Both the position numbers and the translations under genes were made by a program. The notes below the pieces were generated by a model that ran no database searches, was not told the DNA's origin, and was given only the letters and a program-made list of their open reading frames with translations. DNA of 64,000 bases, taken from positions 22,010,001 to 22,074,000 of the forward strand of contig OZ017797.1 in assembly GCA_963969395.1 (NCBI GenBank), given 5' to 3'. The DNA comes from Pseudoscleropodium purum (Eukaryota; Streptophyta; Bryopsida; Hypnales; Brachytheciaceae). This document shows, piece after piece, positions 1-12,143 of this stretch (the stretch's first letter is position 1; each line of letters starts with the position of its first letter).

Positions 1-19
1 CTAGCTCGACGCAACGGAG

Positions 20-612
20 GCTCTGTCGGCCATGGCACAGAAAAGGCGCCTTTTCACTTCCCTCGTCGGGGACCGACTACCGTATTGTGAAAGGCTCTGG
101 CACTCAGGCGCGAGGAATGGACAGGTGACGGGGCATTACTGTAAACGGGTCAATTGAGGATTGGGCGGCAATTCTACAGGTAATCAGCTGACCACTCAGA
201 GCCTTTGCATTTTTCCCAGTCATTCTAGGCCTGCAGTCGCTTGCTTTTTGCTATCAGGATCAGGATATCAAGGGATAGCATAGCAGCATTCGAAGGGGAA
301 AATGAACTGACGTGCAAGAAATATGGTCACCCATCTTTTAAGTGGACTTGCCAGCCAATGGGGCCATATCACAGATTGCTCACACGCTTCCCGTTCCAGC
401 TAGTCACTCAAGCCCATCATCATGTGACGAAGTACAGTGTTCAAGAAAAATGAATACGAACTAGTTGGAATCACTATGGGCCTATTGAGGGTTTTGTACA
501 TTCCCACATTCAGCATGTGTTTCCTGACCGAGCCTGTGTTTGTTAACTAACCGATGGCAATAAGCCCGTGCTTGCTGGTGATGGATTCTGTAAGGTTGTC
601 GTCAATAGTTTT
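20..612 (+). repeat. Dispersed repeat P, copy 1
   Basis: This stretch aligns in the same orientation with 15590-16176. Shared landmarks in both are the CGGCCAT block, the phrase around TTCTAGGCCTGCAGTC, and the GCTTGCTGGTGATGGA end. Identity by eye is high, with small indels. The stretch is GC-richer than its surroundings. No long reading frame is conserved between the two copies, so it is probably non-coding repeat or captured sequence. It could be part of a larger element truncated by the window edge. Confidence 0.75.
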
Positions 613-1109
613 CAGCTCACGCACTTGATACGTACTCAGCGTTTTGCAGGAGATCCGTTCTACCCATAACATGCGATTTGATTTATAGAAGAGATTGCAG
701 TAGGTGGTCTGTACTCTATAGAACCGGCAACCTTGGTGCCATTGCCGGAAGACTGGTCGGGCAACCCGTTGAATTCAGCGCCTATCCATCGTCCTATCCG
801 TTGCCTTTCATCACTTGTCCATCACCTTCTCACGTATAATATCACCTAAACCCTACGTAGCGGAGCGCCATTGGACGCACAGCTACAATAACCAGGTAGT
901 GTCGTGTAGGGTAAATGTGAGAGGGTGACCTCTATTGTTGACTAGGATCTTTTGATTTTATAAAAACAAAAATACAAAATGTTTAACACTGGTCACGCAA
1001 GCGAAATTCCAAGCGTGTGGGAAGCCTGGATGTCCTTCGTTTGATGGAAAGAGGGGTGGGACAGGAGGTGCTCACCCGGTCGTCCTTCCGGCAATGGTGC
1101 CGTGAGTTC
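613..1109. other. No gene seen between repeat halves
   Basis: Moderately GC-rich sequence between the direct and the inverted parts of repeat P. I see no reading frame, terminal repeat or RNA-like structure that I can support. Confidence 0.4.
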
Positions 1110-1345
1110 ACCGCTTCTACGCGTGTCCCGCCCGCAGCTTAGGGAGCAGTACATTCTCGCCTAAGTACGTTCACATTCTATGCGAGAGCGGAACTCTACC
1201 CGTGAACCCAAGTGCTGGTGATGAGGTAATGACACGTGTGGTGTCAGCACTTGCTCGCACTGAATCCCGCATTTAAAATTTTGCAACAGCTAGAAGGGAC
1301 AGTCACGGGGGGTAACAGGAGCTAGTGAAACGAGGAAATCCTCAA
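1110..1345 (-). repeat. Inverted piece of repeat P
   Basis: The reverse complement of this segment matches 16231-16455 at roughly 90 percent by eye. Shared blocks include CACTAGCTCCTGTTAC, the GCGGGATTCAGT block and CATCACCAGCACTTGGGTTC. In the 16 kb copy this piece follows the direct part of repeat P on the same strand; here it is inverted and displaced by about 500 bases. One copy has therefore been rearranged. Confidence 0.75.
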
Positions 1346-1526
1346 CTTCATGGACGTTCTAAACTGACATAACCTTCATTGCAATGGCTTTGGGGGATGC
1401 TAAAGATAATCTGGGCATTATTTGCAAGCTCACACACGCAAGCTCACACATGACATCAGTATTAAAAAATAAATTAGGTGATAATTGTAGAATGTAAACT
1501 ATATGCATTTCTTTAGAGAGTCAATA

Positions 1527-3400
1527 CCTCATCAACTGTAAAAAATTGATTTTCCATGGTGGTTTTGTTATTAGTTTCTTTTGCACATGGTTCTTCAAGC
1601 ATCTTTTTTATCTGCGCCTTTAGCTTGATTCAATTCAATGTTGGTATGTTGAACAAATAAGGTTAGTAAGTCCAAAAACTAAATGATTAAGTTTTTCTTT
1701 TTAGACCAAAACCCCCCATTAAAATGGTATCAATTAGTTCAAATATAATAAAATGTCATAAAAAAACTAGTTTCTTTTCTTTTCTTTTTTGGCATCAAAA
1801 TTTTTTCTATTTTTCTATTTTTCTATTTATTTTTGACAATCATACTACCAATCAATAAAATGATTTTATAATCATTAAATCTAAAGCAACAAAGGAAAAA
1901 AATATTCACCTCAAGACTTTTTCTTGTAGCTCAAATGTATTGCCATGTGCTTCCGGTACCTCTAATGAATTGGCTAATTCTTAATCAAAGTTGAAATGGA
2001 CACAAGTTAAATGTACTATTCAACAACAAATTGTGCAACGTGAGAAAACTTTAAAAAAAAATTATTAATATATTACCTGGTCAATTGTAGATATAGATGC
2101 TTCTTGATCAATGGTTGCTTGGCTATCAACAAGATGATTCTCAATAGATACATCTTTCACCTAGTATCAACCATATACAATTAGTATGTAATTTCGTGGT
2201 TTCTTTTTTTATTAAACCTAAATGCAATGTGATCAAAATAAAAACATACTCATTTCCAAGCACATGTGAGAGTTGTTTTGTACTTGATTTTCATGCTTGT
2301 TATGGTCGTGCTTGTACTCTTTAAACTTTTGATACAAAGCATCAATTCCCATGTTGTGTGTGACTATAGTGCCGCCTTCTGTAAAAGTCAAACCAGCTAA
2401 TTCAGGTGCACGAAGAGTCAAATACCTCTTCACAGCCTGCATTGTTGATTTTTCATGACGCATGTTTTCTTTTAAGAAAAGAGTGACCCTCTCATCTTTC
2501 ATCCAACTTCTAAAACATGAAATGTTCACGTTGTAGATTTTCCACTAGTGTGGAAAAAATCTTCTTAAGTAGGCTCTTCTATACAGCTCATTCCTTGAGG
2601 TACACCTAAAAGGCAGCTTTCCATATATCCGTTCATATGTTAGCAAGGGAATCTAGAAAGGGTCAAGTTTCTTTGCTTCATTGTCTATGCAATTGTGAAC
2701 CAATGCTTGAAGTTGTTGCCTTTTGATATTGAGGACAAGTAGAGCAGAGTCTATGTCAAGGAATAACTACAACATTCTCTTACAATTGAAAGACACTCGC
2801 TAATCTCACCAACTTCATACCTTGCTTCTTGAGATACAATTTTTATTCCAAAACCTACACTAAATATGTAAATTTTTATATTCAGTGTGCATTTTAAATT
2901 CATGGTCCATGGCATTGAAAAAAATTCTCAGAATAGGAAAGTCATAAGATATTTATGTGTGAAAATATAATCAAATAAATTTCATTTGTAACAATTTATT
3001 TTACCAACTATTTCATGAGTTGTAGGCTCCACTCCCATAAGTTCCATTTCTTCGTCTTGTAATGATTCAACAAAAATAATCCAAAACACTCTCAAATTAA
3101 TCCATCAATGTACTATAATAACAATTTGGTTTAATCTAAGAATGTAGCATTGTAAGATTTTAGTATAATACCTTGATTTAGCAAGGAAATGCTATATAAT
3201 TTCCCTACTTCAAAGCAATCTATGCTAAGTCCATCTTCACCTCCTTCTATTATGTTGCCATCATCCAATATGACTATTATGGACTTAAAAATAGTCAATA
3301 CAGAAGCTACTTTGACACAATTTTTTTCTTCTCCAATGAGATGAAACTTAAAGGATTGGATCTTGTCATTTTTGTTGACAAAAGTGACTTTCAATGCCAT
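1527..3400 (-). pseudogene. Decayed multi-exon gene, family not recognised
   Basis: Read on the minus strand, this region has a convincing exon-intron pattern. Exon 1 (3400-3172) starts at an ATG giving MALKVTFVNKNDKIQ and ends at a GTATTA donor. Exon 2 (3088-3005) continues the same frame and is flanked by AG and GTAAAA. Exon 3 (2854 to about 2250) again keeps phase (FGIKIVSQEARYEVG), then carries one frameshift near 2765 and stops at 2653-2655 and 2544-2546, but otherwise stays open to EGGTIVTHNMGIDAL. Further exon-like pieces are 2160-2077 (ends STIDQ before GTAATA), about 1990-1910 and about 1625-1527 (ends TVDE before GTATTG). The phase match across the first three exons argues against chance. 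The later exons are acidic and lysine-rich, with repeated (T/S)(I/V)D(Q/E) endings. I do not recognise the family; it could be host or transposon-derived. The 3' end is not defined. Confidence 0.6.
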
Positions 3401-3684
3401 GTTGTGAAAGTTACTAGAGACAAGTTTGCCATTACATGTTTTTATTGACCTGCATTAGAGTCCATGTACATTCATTTTAGCACATATCAATCAATAGTTG
3501 TACATTGCATGTTGCATGCTATAGTGTCACACATGCTACAATACCATGCATCAAATAAGTTCAACCATAACTACTCTTTCCATTGATCTAATAGCTATGA
3601 AGAAAAAAAAAGTAATATTCCTTGATACGTAAAAAATGAAAAATTACCTCAAACTTTATATGCTCCAAGCTGCAACCTTGTAAG

Positions 3685-4018
3685 TTGCATGTATCATCGG
3701 TTATTCGTTCTACTCTTATATATGTCTCGTACACACAAATCACAAATCAGGTCTCACAAAGACAATCACACGTTGAAAAATGCAAAGCCAATAACGCCAT
3801 ATTAGCCAACCTTATAAGCAAAAAAGTGACAAAAAAGGATACAAAAGCTAGATTCAGCCATGAGAAGTCAGACTATTCTTGCAAAAATATAAGTCATGAG
3901 AAGTCAAATTTACTTGCAAATACAGAGAAGAATTGCCAAAAACTTTCTAGTTTGAAAATCATTCTAATCAAAGAAATTGCAAATGAGCTTGTAGAATAGA
4001 AACATACTACTCGCTTTG
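3685..4018 (+). other. Low-complexity open stretch, probably non-coding
   Basis: An open stretch of about 100 codons runs through lysine- and serine-rich sequence with a short internal duplication (SHEKS occurs twice). It has no recognisable domain and uses AT-rich codons like the surrounding intergenic DNA. I treat it as chance. Confidence 0.3.
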
Positions 4019-4098
4019 CAAAGTACTAATGCACTTTAATTAGGGCAACTAAAAAGGTCAAAGTACTATAGCACTTTAATTAGGACAGCTAAAAAAAT
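4019..4098 (+). repeat. Two-copy 40-base tandem repeat
   Basis: The segment beginning CAAAGTACTAATGCACTTTA is repeated once immediately downstream at 4059 with a few substitutions, giving a 40-base period. Confidence 0.7.
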
Positions 4099-4419
4099 CA
4101 CCTCCAGAAAATAGAATAAAATAGAACGAGGAAGAAATGAAGGTGCACCTATTTGATAGTGAAAGAAGACATCAAGGCAACCTATACTTTTCCTCAGACG
4201 ATGTTGCAATGAAGGCAAATTTTGCGTTTCTCCACCTCCAGTTGCTTACACCTCGACCTAGTACTAATATTGATGCGATCTTGCATATTAAATTTTAAAA
4301 GAATTTTAAATTAAATAAATAAATAAAATTTAAATTAAAACTTTTTAAATTTTAATTATTTAATTATTTAATTATTTTCATTTCTCCATTTGCGATTTGG
4401 TATATTCAAACTCAACAAA

Positions 4420-4753
4420 CTTTGATGGCCATTTTTGTATAGTAGAATAAATTTTTTCAAAACAATTTGAACTAAGAAAAAGTTGGGAAATCAAGTTAAT
4501 TTTTACTTTCAAAAATCCATTTGTGATTTTTAGTCTCCAATCAAAAGTTATGGACAAAATTCAAAGGGATGTTTGAAAATGTCAAAGAAAATGTCCCTTG
4601 CAACCTCCTCCAAACTTTGTCTATAATTTTTGATTGAAAGCTCAAAATCTTAAACGGGGTTTTTAAGATGAAAGTTAGCTTCATTTTTCAATTTTTTTCA
4701 GTTTAAAGTTTTAAAAAAAATGTTATTTAACAATGCCAAAATGGCCACCAAAG
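4420..4753. mobile_element. Foldback miniature element
   Basis: The left end begins CTTTGATGGCCATTTTTG. The right end, reversed, begins CTTTGGTGGCCATTTTGG, and similarity continues about 45 bases inward. The arms run on towards the middle (CTCCAATCAAAAGTTATGGAC against GTCTATAATTTTTGATTG reversed), so the whole element can fold into one long hairpin. A diverged relative lies at 18590-18905. There is no coding capacity. The superfamily is not assignable because I cannot define a clear target duplication. Confidence 0.65.
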
Positions 4754-5299
4754 ATTGATGATTTTTAAATTGTGAATGATTAAATTAAAGTAAAATATTT
4801 CCATTGTATATAGAATTTCAATTGTAGTGTTTTATACATAGCTTAAATGAAGAAAACTTATTTCAAATACTTGTAAGTTAAAATTGTATTCTTATATGCC
4901 TTTCAACTTTAAGAGTTATATTAACAATCTTGTTAAGAGTATGTTTAAAGAATTTTAGATCAATTTGATTAATTTGTAATGGTTGCCTAAAATTGCCCAA
5001 AACCAAAAAAATGACCTTTTGAGACGTAACTTTTTAATTGCAACTTGGATTAATTTGAAAAATTTTAGGCATCAAGTTAATAATGAATTGAAACACACAT
5101 TTGGTAAAAAATTAACAAAAATCATATTCACCAAATATTGCATTGGTAACGACCAACCCAATAGCGGAAAATGACTTGAAATCATACCTTAGGGCCTTAA
5201 AGGTTAATTAATTATTTGGCATCAATGTATCGACCTTGCCCTAATGCTATAGTATGAGAACATTTCTAAATCTACCAAAATGTTATGAATGTACAAAAT

Positions 5300-5412
5300 A
5301 GAATTCAAAGATTCCAAAAGATTCTAAATAATTTTAATAGATTCCAAATAATTTTGAATAAATATAATAGATTCAAAAAGATTCAAAAAGATTCAAAAAA
5401 GATTCCAAATTC
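5300..5412 (+). repeat. AGATTCAAAA-type degenerate tandem repeat
   Basis: GATTC-A(n) units of 10-20 bases are repeated imperfectly about eight times, including three successive AGATTCAAAA units. Confidence 0.6.
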
Positions 5413-5864
5413 CTTGAAGTTTTGTTGATTTGGTCATTGCACTATTCAAATCAAAAGAAAGTAGGTGGTCATTTTGTTGATTTTCACAAAGGGTTCAAAA
5501 ATCAATAGAACTGGTCAATCCAAAGCTCCAAATAAAAGAAATCAATTAATTTTTTGTTGATTTGGTTATGGTATTCTAGTAGTGTATGTCCATGGTGACC
5601 ATTAGGGATTATGGTTCCTATTGTGGCTAGCCAAAATTCTCTAGTTGATGGAGTTTGCAAATGAAGTTCAATTTGTGAAGTTGGCCAAGAAGACTTTTCT
5701 GGTTGGTGTTTACATTACAACCAGTCGAGACTTCTTGAGGCATTATTTGTCTTTCCATCTTGTCAAACATCCCATTGGTTGCCTCAAATAACCATGTCTT
5801 AGCCAAAACTTCTATATTAATTGGTACACTTCTATACTACAATATAAAATGACCTTAATGTTCA

Positions 5865-6310
5865 AGGAAGCCCACTTGGATTTATAGTAATGAGAAAAGG
5901 AGGCCTTTGACATTGATTGACAACATTATGTTTGTGAAATCTTTTTTTCTATACAAAATTCCAAAAAATATGAGAAAATTGCATTTTAAAATACCTCTAA
6001 GTTTTGTACCATTCCAGTAGAGCCATATGTATCTAAATGTGGACAAATACATTAGACAAGGCAAAACTAGTAGTATTTTTTCCTCTAAGTTATTCTTTAA
6101 TAAAGACTTACCCTTTAGATCCTAGAGTTCTTTTGGTTAGAGCAAAAATATAGAGAATTTTTAGCAAATGTGGGATTATTTAAGACAAAGGAGCCAAAAT
6201 GAAGAAAGTAACTTTACCAAATTGGAGAATGAGTGATAGATAATGGGTGTGCAATAAATTAGGACAATTCACTAGTAGTATTGTGAAAATTTAGAGTTTT
6301 CTTGACAATA
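5865..6310 (+). repeat. Dispersed AT-rich repeat, copy 1
   Basis: Aligns in the same orientation with 28175-28700. Shared landmarks are GAATGAGAAAAG, CTCTAAGT(A/T)ATTCTTT, TGTGGGATTATT and ACCAAATTGGAGAATG. Divergence is moderate and neither copy is coding. It is probably an old transposon body. Confidence 0.65.
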
Positions 6311-6744
6311 TATCTCGAAAGGGTGACTTAGAGTGTCCATTAGAAATCATGTGTGATAAAAATTTTGAGCCTCTATTTTATATCTCTTCAAATTTTAAAA
6401 ATAAATAAATAATTGAATGTATATATATATATATATGAATCAATTTTTTCACTTTGAAAGATTATATTTTGAATTATTGATATTTTTTTAAAATTATAAT
6501 TATTTACAAATTTTTGAAGAAAAAAAATGCAATCTAGAGCTGAAAATAACTTTCACATCCCTATTCTATATAAGAAAAAATTGTTTAAAAAATGAACAAA
6601 ACATTGCTAAGAATAACGCTTCAAAAAAAGTTTATTTTCTTTGAATATTGATGCAAAGGTCATCTAAATGTATATTCTATAAATATTTATAGATGGCCAA
6701 GTAGGATTACAACTTTTTGCAATTTTGAGTGATTTTGGGTGTAT

Positions 6745-7850
6745 TTTGTTGCTTTTTGTGTAGTGCTTGATGTTTGGTTGATGGAATTTATTAATCCAAT
6801 TTGGGTTTAATCTAGTTCAGAGGGATCTGTGACGGTCCTAGTTGGTAGGGTCTGGTTGTTGTCCCAAGTTGGGTCTCAATTTGAAATGGTGAGAGCTGAA
6901 GATGGGATTTGGTATTTCTAGTTGGTGTGATTTCTATATTATGGGTCAATTTGAAGTAGCCAACTAGGTGTTGAATTTCCAAGTTGGTTCATTATGTTTT
7001 CTTGAGTCAAGTATCATGCGTAAGTTGGAATCTCAGTTGGAAGTTGATTCCGAATTGGAGTTGTTAGTTGAGTCTGTTGAAATTGTCGAGTTGGTTGTTG
7101 CGGTTGGTCTTCGTTGTCTTTGGTTCCTATTTGGGATGTTCCCCTCTTTCTTTTTCTTTACCCACTATTGAGAGTTGCCAATGCCTGTCCTAGTCAGTGA
7201 GGCTGTGTATAATTTTCATTTTTGTGTGTGCATGTTTTGAGTGTGAGTGCTAATCGGAAATTGTGATTGAGTAATGTATGATGGAAGTTGTATGTTGTGT
7301 ATGTCCTAGATGGATAATTGGAGTATAAAGTAATGAAGAATGAAATTGAATAGATGTTATGTGCGATGTTTGTGGGGATGAGTGAAAAACCAAATTGGTA
7401 TTTAAGTTTCAGGCCACTGTGGGTCAATGATGATGAGCAAGATGATTAAATTAGAATATCATTGTGTTAGACCCTAGTTGCAAAAGCTTGATTGTTAAAT
7501 TTGTAACAATGATCTATCACCAAATTCAGAATTAATACATAAAAGATATTTTTAGTTGAATCGATATACATAATGGAAGTATGTATACGCATATGTGTTG
7601 CAATTTGTGTGTGATGTGAAGATTGAAAATCAAGAATCTAAATTGTGAAAAGGAATTTGAATTTGAATGTTATTGTAGGAAGACTACATGATTCTAGTTG
7701 GAAATTTATGAGATTGTCTTTGGGGTGTTAATTAGTTCAAGTTGAATATCGAAACATGTAGGTTTGTTAGTTGGAAATCCAAATTGGATCTGTGAGTGTC
7801 ATTGTAGTATGATTAGTGAGCATCCAAATTGGAAGTTAAATGTACAATTT
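6745..7850 (+). repeat. GTTGG-rich degenerate repeat tract, left part
   Basis: The motif family (A/C)A(A/G)TTGGA with spacers of 10-40 bases recurs dozens of times, in forms such as CAAGTTGG, AATTGGGT, CTAGTTGGT and AAGTTGGAA. No fixed period survives. The tract resumes at 8495-9115 after the element at 7861-8488. It could be a decayed satellite or a G-rich-strand biased tract. Confidence 0.5.
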
Positions 7851-7860
7851 GTGTTATTAA

Positions 7861-8488
7861 CCCCTAAAGGACCAAGGCCTTTTTTTGGCCAAAAAGCACT
7901 CAAAACTGCCATTTCTATGGCAAAAGGTAAAAAAAAAATTAATATTGTTTTTTTTCACATCTAACAATAAGATCTTACACCTAACTATTATTAAAATGAG
8001 TGGAAAAATTTCAGAATTTTTGACGATACAGATTGCATGATATCTGCATTTAAAAAGGAGTAAACAAGTTCTCCAATACATTGCAAGACTAGATTTTTGA
8101 ACTTTGAACATTTTTAACTTTAATTTTTTGCACTACAGATTTTTGAGCTTTAAATATTTATGGTATAAAATTGAGTTGAGAGTTTAGAAAAAATTCAAAA
8201 TATTCAAAAAAACTTAATTTTTATTCTTTAAAAAATTGCTAAGTAGAAGTAGGTACAAGATAAAAGGAAAATCTAAAATATTCACATCTCTAAAATGAAA
8301 TATTTTGAGCTTATTTGGGCATAATTTTTGTTTCTTGGCACCGATTGAAAAAAAAATTATATTCCCATGAAACTAATCAATTTTTCTATCTTCAAAAAAA
8401 GTTTCAAAAAATAAGAAAAAAATTTCAGCCTATACGTACTTGCCCAAAATCCCATTTGTCCCCCAAAGGTACAATGGTCCTTTAGGGG
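7861..8488. mobile_element. TTAA-flanked element with CCCC ends (piggyBac-type signature)
   Basis: The body starts CCCCTAAAGGACCA and ends with its exact complement TGGTCCTTTAGGGG, and each end is flanked by TTAA (7857-7860 and 8489-8492). TTAA target duplication with CCC termini is the hallmark of the piggyBac superfamily. The 628-base body has no transposase, so it is a non-autonomous copy. It interrupts the GTTGG-rich tract. The first 130 bases or so also match 24987 onward. Confidence 0.7.
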
Positions 8489-8494
8489 TTAATA

Positions 8495-9115
8495 TGTGTT
8501 TGGTTGTTAAGATTAAATGCATGTTTAGACTGAATCAAGAAGTAGGAAGTTAAATTTGTAACAATCCAAGTTGGAGTTTGTATAAAGCTTGAATGTTTTT
8601 TTCTGTGAATTATAATTTGAGTTAATGTATGTATGAAATCATGTGATTGGAGTCTAGTTGGATAATGTCTATAATTGGGTCCAAATTTGTGTGTATCAAT
8701 TGTGCATAACATGTATTGAATAGGGGTGTATTGAATTTATGAGATGATCAATTGGGAGATTAAATAGGGAAGGAATTTAATTAAGTATGGACAATTTCAA
8801 AGATATAAAGATCAAGTCCAAATTGGTTAAGAGAAGCTACAAGTTTTGTAAATGTTAAAATTATGAGAAACCAAATTATGAAGAAAAAAATAAGATAATT
8901 AATTTGGTGAAGGAAGATGCAATGGTTCCCAAGTTAGAGACAAGATATCTAGAGTAAATCTATACTGATTTGGGAGTACAAGGCCATATCAGTTGGTTCC
9001 AATTCAAGTCTAATTTGGAAGCAACAAAGCTGTGATTGTTCCTTAGCAGTCCTGTGGAGGCAATCTTGTCCAATTTGGGTGTAAAGACTAAATTCCAAGT
9101 TGGAAAAGAAGGAAT
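8495..9115 (+). repeat. GTTGG-rich degenerate repeat tract, right part
   Basis: Continuation of the tract described at 6745-7850, with the same motif density (GTTGGAGTT, CTAGTTGGATAA, AATTGGGAG, CAAATTGG). The TTAA element between them was therefore inserted into an existing tract. Confidence 0.5.
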
Positions 9116-10285
9116 AAAGAAAATAAAGAAATAAAGATAAAAAAAAAATTAAAGAGCATTAAAGATTAAAGATCAATTTGGGAGAATACTTTACCCTTGT
9201 GGCCTTTAAGAGCAGAGGGATCAAATTTAGTAATTAGACATATTGTGTAAGGCTCACAAATTGCATGTGGTTAAGGAACAATAATTCCTCATTATCTATA
9301 ATTGCAATGACCAAATAGGAATTAAAAATGGAAGTAATCCTATTTAATTGACCTCCCTAGGAACGAACTTTAAACTATTAGCTTGGGTAATAATTTCAAA
9401 TTAGAACCTAAGTTTATCTATAATATTTGAGTTGAAAAACATGCCATTTCAGTTCATTTTTCAACCTCTTCTAGAAATCATTTCATATCTTGTTTGGTTT
9501 GGAAATTTTTGGCAATGAAAACTTATAGTTATTTTTAAACAAACTCAAAATTTTAGGTTGAAATTGTAATTTATTAAAATGTAAATAGGGGGCCAAAAAA
9601 TCACTTGTTCACACGTAGTTTGTTATAGATACACTAAATGACCACCCTGAGCAATATATACAATGTTGTTGATATCAATATATGAAAAAATGTGCACATA
9701 TATGCCTACAACACTTGTGAACTCAAAGAAGATTGACTTCAAGAACTTTTGGTTTTAGTAGATATTTGAATATAAATCATGCTATAAGTTTTATCTTGTT
9801 TATCCAAACGTATCAAGAGCAATTGTGCAAGAAAGGTCCTCTTTGACAAAAACTTCTATGAAAATTTCAAAAAAATGTATAAATATCTCCAATCATATTT
9901 GTATACCCCAAATTTTTCACGTTGCAAAAAAAGTGGCAAACAATATATATTCCATTTTATTTCTCATGTAATTTTCAAAGTTGAATGAACTCATGGTCAA
10001 CTTCAAACCTCTATACCATTTATACTATACCTTCAATGTCTAAATCAAAAATTGATTTCAAAAAAATGCAACAAGTTTCAAATGGTAAGATGTATTGGCC
10101 ATTGAGAAAAAAAGAATGTGAATTTTTTGCTTTGGACTCAAAAGGATATCTCTAACTCCAAGTGGAAAACATCTCCCACTCACTTCTGGTCTTCTGAGGC
10201 TATCTTTGAGACCTTAATTGATTGTTAAACCTTATTTTATTTTATTTTATTTTCCACTTTTCATGAAAGGGTACACGTTGAATAT
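9116..10285. other. AT-rich intergenic stretch
   Basis: No gene seen. About 9640-9790 is a weak diverged match to 28692-28810 (shared GTTGTTGATATCAA / GTTGTAAACATCAA and CAACACTTGT(G/A)(A/G)ACTCA). The rest is unassigned AT-rich sequence. Confidence 0.4.
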
Positions 10286-10289
10286 AAAA

Positions 10290-10650
10290 CTTATAGCATA
10301 ATGGAACGAACTCTGGTTCCTTGGAGAAACCGCGACGTTCCTTGCATTACTCCAGCCAATCTCAATCCAGGTATCTAATTATCTAGATTGATTGGTGAGA
10401 GAGCGGTGGAATTGGAACCGTGCATGAAATCATGCCCTCTCCATTGATACTGTAAGTAAGTAAGCTTCGAATGATTGTTCTGATGAGGATACTTCGGAAG
10501 AATCTGCGGCTGCCGTTACCTTAACAGGCAGGGCCACAGGAATGAATGATACGGAGTATATCAACTGTTTGTGACATGAAAGCCGCCCACTCCACGGAGT
10601 GAAAAGCCAAGTTATAATGACTGACTGGGTAGGAAACTAAAGATTGGTAT
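10290..10650 (+). repeat. RepA copy 1, internally deleted
   Basis: Contains the RepA landmark GGAACGAACTCTGGTTCCTT followed by GAGAAACCGCGACGTTCC. It then jumps to the far RepA end (GTGGAATTGGAACCGTG) and continues into GATACTTCGGAAG and the CCACTCCACGGAGTGAAA block. About 330 internal bases present in the copies at 25.5 and 41.4 kb are missing. The last block is found only here and, inverted, at 41330-41460. Confidence 0.75.
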
Positions 10651-11008
10651 TTGTGTGAGGCAGCTAGCTACAGTGAGAGAAGAGTTTTCAACCCTTCAAA
10701 TATCGATGAAGCCTACAAACAACCAACAAATGACTTGATTGTTCATTGTAGAAACAAAGAATGCGTTGATTGGTTCAATAATCAGAGCATTTTAATGACT
10801 GTCTTGGTCATGGGGAGTTGGGGACCGCATCTTTCAAGGACTACAAATTGGTTCAGTTTTCACGGTGTGAAAAACAGAAATAAATCTTTCTTTGCTAGGA
10901 ATTGGAAGTGAGTTAGGAAATGGAAGATACTACTATTCATTCTACAATGAATTGCAACAAATTGACTTCGAAAATGCAATTGCATGGAACACTTATTTGC
11001 ATTTAATA

Positions 11009-11185
11009 TCACCTCTCTTAGTCAACCAAGGTCTCGCAATGCAGGCAGCAAGACATCGAATTCTTCACCAAATGCTCCACCAGAGACACCCCCAAAGTCC
11101 ATGGACCCAATTCTGGAGTGTAACTAAGGAAATTTTTGGAGCCAGAGAGGATGGAATTCTGGGCTCTATTTCAATCTTCTTCGAA
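11009..11185 (+). repeat. RepB copy 1 with one hairpin arm
   Basis: Starts with a single arm of the recurring hairpin (ATCACCTCTCTTAGTCAACC) and continues into a segment matching the reverse complement of 23392-23531 and of 24290-24420. A frame giving LLVNQG..AARHRILHQML is shared between copies. It resembles no family I know, and the copies are not uniformly open, so I treat it as repeat rather than gene. Confidence 0.65.
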
Positions 11186-11587
11186 TCTAAAAAAGTTGGT
11201 CACCAAGAAAATATGAGGTTAAAAGATATAACATGTATAATCCCAATCAATTTATGGCTTCTCAAAATCTACTCTACAATTTTTTTAAATGAATTTTTAA
11301 TGTGATTTTTTCTCCAACATCGATCTAGTGTATTTGAGGCTCATTTTCAAGAACCCTCAAGACTATGGATAGTCAAGATTGCATGGACACCCTTGCACAA
11401 AATCTTGAATAGTAAAATAATAATCAATCATTTTCAAAATCAGATTTTTGATGCTCAAATAAGACTTCAAAAAGAATTTTTCAATAATAGAAATTACTAA
11501 AAATAGAAATTTGGTTAGGTTTTATTTAACTTCAAAGTATTGTCAACACCAAAATTTGGTGCCTCGAGCATTTCGGGATTAAGCATG

Positions 11588-11713
11588 TATGGGAAATTTC
11601 ATAAAAATGGTGGAATTCCATACAACATTTTTCCATTCATTTCTAGGACAACACAATCTAAACTTGAAAGTGCCAAGTTTGTGGAATTCCAACATTTTAA
11701 TGAAATGTTGGTT
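11588..11713. mobile_element. Short MITE, ATTTCAT..ATGG family
   Basis: The left end GGGAAATTTCATAAAAATGG pairs with a right end that reverses to CCAACATTTCATTAAAATG, and both continue into GGAATTCC. The termini resemble those of the elements at 13929, 53163, 55103 and 56781. It is non-coding. Confidence 0.5.
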
Positions 11714-12143
11714 ATGTCAAGATGATTAAACACATAGGATAGGGAACCCTATTATTGCACACTTAAGGTTTGTGATCACATATCTAGATTATCAAACCAC
11801 CAACCTAACTAAAATTTCAAATCCACCAAACCAAATATATTTATTTCAAAATTCAATTTACAAAATCCTATTTTAGAATTTCATTTCAACAAAAAATGCA
11901 AAGCAACACATAAATGTATTTTAGCCATTCCAATTGCCCTAAGCCCTTTTATTGTACACCTTGGTTGCACACTAGGCCCTACTATTGCACACTTCACCTT
12001 TATCACCAAATTTCTTTTCTTTGTTTTCAAAAGCACTTACTCACTCCTTTCAAAATCCAAGCCAAATCTGTAGCTCACCAACAAATCGCCACCACAATTG
12101 CACACAATTCCACAAAAATTGCAAGAAAAAACAAAATATAAAC

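Noticed and set aside
10892..11305. A 137-codon plus-strand frame across RepB
   Set aside because: It crosses a repeat boundary at 11009 and is not open along its whole length in the other RepB copies.
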